This document shows, one piece after another, positions 28,960 to 31,854 of a stretch of 31,854 nt of DNA. How positions within the stretch are numbered: the stretch's first letter is position 1; every line of letters starts with the position of its first letter. The position numbers and the translations under genes were made by a program. The DNA is taken from positions 248,115 to 279,968 of the forward strand of contig MU069688.1 of NCBI GenBank assembly GCA_002284615.2, read 5' to 3'. The notes under the pieces were generated by a model. It worked only from the letters and a program-made list of their open reading frames with translations. It was not told where the DNA came from and searched no databases. Source of the DNA: Dunaliella salina (Eukaryota; Chlorophyta; Chlorophyceae; Chlamydomonadales; Dunaliellaceae).

Positions 28960-29045
28960 GCCCAGTCTATCTAAGCACACAGGGCGACTTTCACATATCT
29001 GAGCAAATGCTCTGCTAGCATACAAGCTGATACCAGCTACAGCCT

Positions 29046-29154
29046 GAAGCTGGTTTCAATTTTTGATGCTGGTTGAGATTGTTTAACCAGCAGCCGATCA
29101 GACAGAGCCTCGGGCTGTAGGCCACCCCTTTTAAACTTTGTAACCCTTGTAATG
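29046..29154 (+). mobile_element. 109-bp truncated LINE-2 3' end with a 13-bp target duplication
   Basis: CCAGCTACAGCCT lies at 29033-29045 and 29155-29167. The insert matches the 3' UTR of the LINE at 30418-30520 (TTTGATGCTGG-TGAGATTGTTT, GCCGATCAG, GGGCTGTAGGCCACC) and ends in TTTGTAACCCTTGTAATG. This is a textbook 5'-truncated non-LTR insertion. Confidence 0.88.
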
Positions 29155-29318
29155 CCAGCTACAGCCTAGAGCTAATTTGTCCCAATTAGATGAAGTGGCT
29201 GTGTGTGGGCACGCTTTAAATGCAAAGAAGGAGCATATTGGGTATTCTTTCGTACAGCCCCCTCTGGTGTTTTGCCCAAGAACAACTCTAATAAGCAAAA
29301 TGTAGGCAAGTAAGTTAC

Positions 29319-29526
29319 AAGTTACAATGGGATCTAAGCTTCAGCCATAAGGTTGGCTGCTCGGCGTGAAGTCCTATGTTGAGCACAAACACAGGCAACA
29401 CTGAATGTAGGCAAGTAAACAGAGCGTTTATAGGCAAGTAAACAGAGCGTTCATAGGCAAGTAAACAGAGCGTTCATAGGCAAAGTGGACACTCGGTAGG
29501 CTGAAGGCTTACATCCCATTGTAACC
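29319..29526. repeat. Inverted-repeat unit enclosing tandem repeats
   Basis: Arms of about 28 bp: GTTACAATGGGAT-CTAAGCTTCAGCC at 29319-29346, and its near reverse complement at 29499-29526. The loop holds the 23-bp tandem repeats. It could be a miniature transposon of about 208 bp, but no flanking duplication is seen. Confidence 0.65.
29408..29485 (+). repeat. Three tandem 23-bp units
   Basis: TAGGCAAGTAAACAGAGCGT-TCA at 29408-29430, 29431-29453 and 29454-29476, then a partial fourth unit. The units are almost identical, so the expansion is recent. Confidence 0.93.
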
Positions 29527-29649
29527 TTCTCGTAACCTTCAAGTTCATTCTGAATGGTCAGGCACTTATCCTAGGATCCAGGCCTGGATTTCTTTCAGCA
29601 CACTGAGCAGCCAAACTATTTGGCTGAAGGTTATGTTCCCTTGAAAACC

Positions 29650-30449
29650 TTGTAAACCTTATCCTGCTTCAACTTAGCTGCACCCCATAGGCACAGCTGT
29701 GTAGCCCTGTAGCCCTTTAATTGTGCCCTTCTCAGGATCTGACAGACTTGCGCGCTCAGTTCCATCATTTGTTCAGCTGTGAGTCTTGTTGGTCTGCACA
29801 TGTGTCTGCAGCCTTTAATGGCATGCGCCATGAGGACATGTTCAAGCAGAAGATGCCGAGTGCTTCTAGGAACCCCATGCAGGATTTCTTAGGGGATTTG
29901 AGGTACAGGCAGCAAAAGATATGGAGGGAAGCGGATATCCTTTTAGCATCGATGCCATAAGTCCCAGAGGAGTGAACAGGAAAGCAGTGACTTACCATCA
30001 TTGGTGCGGAAGGCCTTTCAAATCAAACAGCGCACACACCCTTTTGCATCCCAACATATTGATCTAAAGATCTGGATAAAGGAGTCATAAGGGATGTTAG
30101 TAGGTTTGGGCTACGTGCCCACCGCTTGGAGGTCGAATTCTGTAAATGGCTGGGTGGTTCAAACATTTGTGGCAGGTGTGAGTGTGCTGAAGTCCAGGAC
30201 AAGAAACATGTTCTCTTCCATTGCAATTGCCTGGAGATGTGTGAGCTGCGCAGAAAGTACAAGGGCTTGTTCATCGATCTTTTCAAACCATTACATACTT
30301 TTGCCCAGCTTCCAAACACTGACTTCATTCCTTTCTTGGCGGGCTACCACGTTCTGACTGATCCTGAGATCAATACTTTTTTTCTAAATCAAGACTCGCA
30401 GGCTTTCGAAGTGTTTGTCAGAGTTGGTCCAATATTTGATGCTGGCTGA
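29650..30449 (+). pseudogene. LINE-2, C-terminal part of ORF2
   Basis: One plus-strand frame runs through 29721-30449 with TAA at 29958-29960 and TGA at 29973-29975, 29988-29990 and 30060-30062. Its final part is typical of LINE proteins: VSRFGLRAHRLEVEFCKW before a zinc knuckle ICGRCECAEVQDKKHVLFHC (C-x2-C-x9-H-x4-C), then about 70 residues ending FDAG at 30449. The TGA codons sit where Arg would fit (CGA to TGA). Reverse transcriptase and endonuclease are not present in this copy, so it is 5'-truncated. Confidence 0.8.
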
Positions 30450-30520
30450 GATTGTTTCACTGGCTGCCGATCAGCTAGAGTCTTGGGCTGTAGGCCACCA
30501 CTTGTAACCCATGCCATTGT
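30450..30520 (+). mobile_element. LINE-2 3' UTR and end
   Basis: Begins at the stop of the C-terminal frame. It shares TGAGATTGTTT, GCCGATCAG and GGGCTGTAGGCCACC with the truncated copy at 29046-29154 and ends near CTTGTAACC. The TTGTAA word may be both poly(A) signal and tail unit. Confidence 0.7.
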
Positions 30521-30602
30521 TCAGCTGTGCAACTCCCAGTAGCCCAACACGCCTTAGAGACCTCATGAACCAAACTGGTGTCTTAGCCAAATTTGTGCCT
30601 GC

Positions 30603-31154
30603 ATGCTTAAGATGCTGTGCCTGAGTTGTGTTCGAGGTGTTTTCAAGCAGAGTTTTTCTAGTTCAAGATACAGCCGAGCAGCCAGACTGTCTTTGCTAGA
30701 CTTCGCACCTTGTTGCTGGTGCTGCAAGCAGATATCGTCGGCCAGCTGGTGGTTGCAATCTGCAAGGAGTCAAACTTACAAGCCTTTTCCTCAATTCCGA
30801 AGGAACAGTGTGGTGCTTTCAGTGCTGCACTGCTATTGGTTTCTTCGCTGTGGACCAACATTTGTCAAGGAATGTTGTCCTGGGTGCCGAGTCGCTATTG
30901 GTGCCTGTGAACACTCCTGTTTTGTTTGCTCACAACCTGAGTTTTGTTTTCTCTTCTTGAGCTTATTCTCGGTGTTTTTCTGTTACATAAGAGCTGAGCA
31001 GCCAAATTTAATGGCTGAAGGCATAACTCCCACAACCTGGCTTTACCTCAACTTCAATGGAAAATTGACCCTGGCTCCAACACCTTGTCTACGCATTGGG
31101 TGCATTGGGTCCCCAAGATGCACCAGAAAGGTTGTTATTGGTGACAAGCGGTGA
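30603..31154 (+). CDS. 183-codon Cys-rich frame, doubtful
   Basis: An open plus-strand frame starting with Met at 30603. It has a Cys-rich middle (LRCGPTFVKECCPGCRV, EHSCFVCSQ) and a Phe/Leu-rich stretch of about 16 residues that could be a membrane segment. No family is recognised. It starts just downstream of the LINE-2 end and overlaps a short repeat (GAGCAGCCAAAxTTxxTGGC, also at 29604 and 30657), and two other frames in the same place look equally coding-like. It is probably not a gene. Confidence 0.15.
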   Translation: MLKMLCLSCVRGVFKQSFSSSRYSRAARLSLLDFAPCCWCCKQISSASWWLQSARSQTYKPFPQFRRNSVVLSVLHCYWFLRCGPTFVKECCPGCRVAIGACEHSCFVCSQPEFCFLFLSLFSVFFCYIRAEQPNLMAEGITPTTWLYLNFNGKLTLAPTPCLRIGCIGSPRCTRKVVIGDKR

Positions 31155-31770
31155 CGACAAAATAAATTCAGTCAGGCTTATTATAATCTGTGCTAGCCCA
31201 GATAGCAGGCCTTGGCACTCGCAATCAATTGCACGCCTGGCATAGCCATGAAAACCCATCAAACCAGCAAAGAAGGCAAGAACAGGTCAAGCCATGCTCC
31301 ACAATGAAGATGAAGTGCTCAAATCCTACACAGAATTCCCCAACAGAATACAGGACAAGCCTGTTTAATTTATTCTCAGCAAGTGGATAAAAGCAGATGA
31401 GACAGCTCTCCCCCCATGCCAGCACCAGGCTCATCGTGTCTGCATCATGTTGAGTCATCAGACACAACGGTTTTCTTCTTCTTCTTGGTGCTGCCCTCCT
31501 CCCCTGCAAAACAGCATGTAAACCACATTCCTTCTTCATGGATCAACAGAAAGAAACTCTGTTGGTGAGAAGAAAATGGAGAACAATGGTGACACTGTGA
31601 ATAGTATTATCATCTTTTTCTCTTCAACTTTTTGTCATGTTCCCTGCCAACCAGTGGAGTTAGGAGAACAGCTCATGATGTTAGTCTGAACAAGAATCAC
31701 ACTTCTGATCTGAGAGTGCAGAGCATGCAAGCACATGCCTCCTCCATCAATTTTTGGCGAAGCCCCTATT
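31155..31770. other. Non-coding stretch, nothing recognised
   Basis: No convincing frame, RNA gene or repeat is seen between the doubtful Cys-rich frame and the terminal hairpin. Confidence 0.4.
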
Positions 31771-31772
31771 CA

Positions 31773-31799
31773 GAGGCGACGCCCGAAGGGCGTTGCCTC
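31773..31799. other. GC-rich hairpin, 12-bp stem with GAA loop
   Basis: GAGGCGACGCCC pairs with GGGCGTTGCCTC around a GAA loop, with one G-T wobble. A second GC element (AGGGGGCAAGCCCT) follows at once. The local composition differs from the rest of the window and recalls short GC palindromes dispersed in chlorophyte organelle genomes. Confidence 0.8.
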
Positions 31800-31854
31800 A
31801 GGGGGCAAGCCCTATGGTTTACGAGTTTCACACCTCTGCTCACAGCAGGCCACT

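Noticed and set aside
1..31854. CRISPR array or bacterial defence system
   Set aside because: No direct repeat-spacer pattern and no prokaryotic gene organisation. The tandem repeats present have no unique spacers.

Overview
This window looks like nuclear DNA from a eukaryote whose repeats dominate the sequence. A unicellular chlorophyte alga is the most likely source, but this is a moderate-confidence guess. The grounds are mixed base composition, long CTG/GCA-coded Ala and Gln tracts, TGTAA-type poly(A) motifs downstream of candidate 3' ends, abundant CA/TG/TA microsatellites, and a chromodomain Ty3/gypsy element beside RNase H-type LINE remnants. There is no bacterial operon structure, and I found no rRNA, credible tRNA or CRISPR array. 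An 830-base assembly gap lies at 15650-16479.

Layout. Positions 1-3110 are mostly non-coding, with microsatellites, a 51-base G run, one copy of a dispersed repeat and a 14-bp C-rich minisatellite. Positions 3240-4270 hold candidate exons of a plus-strand host gene, ending in a convincing terminal exon at 4148-4268. Positions 5673-6892 (minus) hold a disrupted gene for a coiled-coil, RRM-like, poly-Ala protein. Positions 6890-9500 are non-coding with small repeats.

The core is a nested transposon stack from about 9524 to 24960. The oldest layer is a minus-strand LINE with a reverse transcriptase at 22702-24183 and an RNase H-like segment at 10060-10459. A minus-strand Ty3/gypsy chromovirus (10465-20546) is inserted in it. 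It has 297- and 290-bp LTRs, a GGGAG target duplication, an initiator-tRNA-Met-type primer site and a polypurine tract. Removing the gypsy element makes the LINE reading frame continuous across the duplication. The gypsy element in turn carries three insertions: two copies of a retroposon with a TTTTC-rich tail (12358-12895 inside integrase; 16480-16860 inside gag), and a 1.5-kb inverted-repeat element packed with CGGCTG motifs (18260-19780). A 70-bp truncated copy of the same retroposon sits in the LINE, flanked by an 11-bp duplication.

Positions 25000-31854 hold further dispersed repeats, an 86-bp minisatellite, more retroposon copies, a second LINE 3' end (plus strand, about 29650-30520) with a 109-bp truncated relative flanked by a 13-bp duplication, and a strong GC hairpin at the right edge.

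None of the element genes is intact. Most nonsense codons are TGA where Arg is expected, or TAA/TAG where Gln fits, as expected from C-to-T decay. The most original material is the TTTTC-tailed retroposon with its conserved short peptide, the CGGCTG foldback element, and the unassigned coiled-coil/RRM-like gene.
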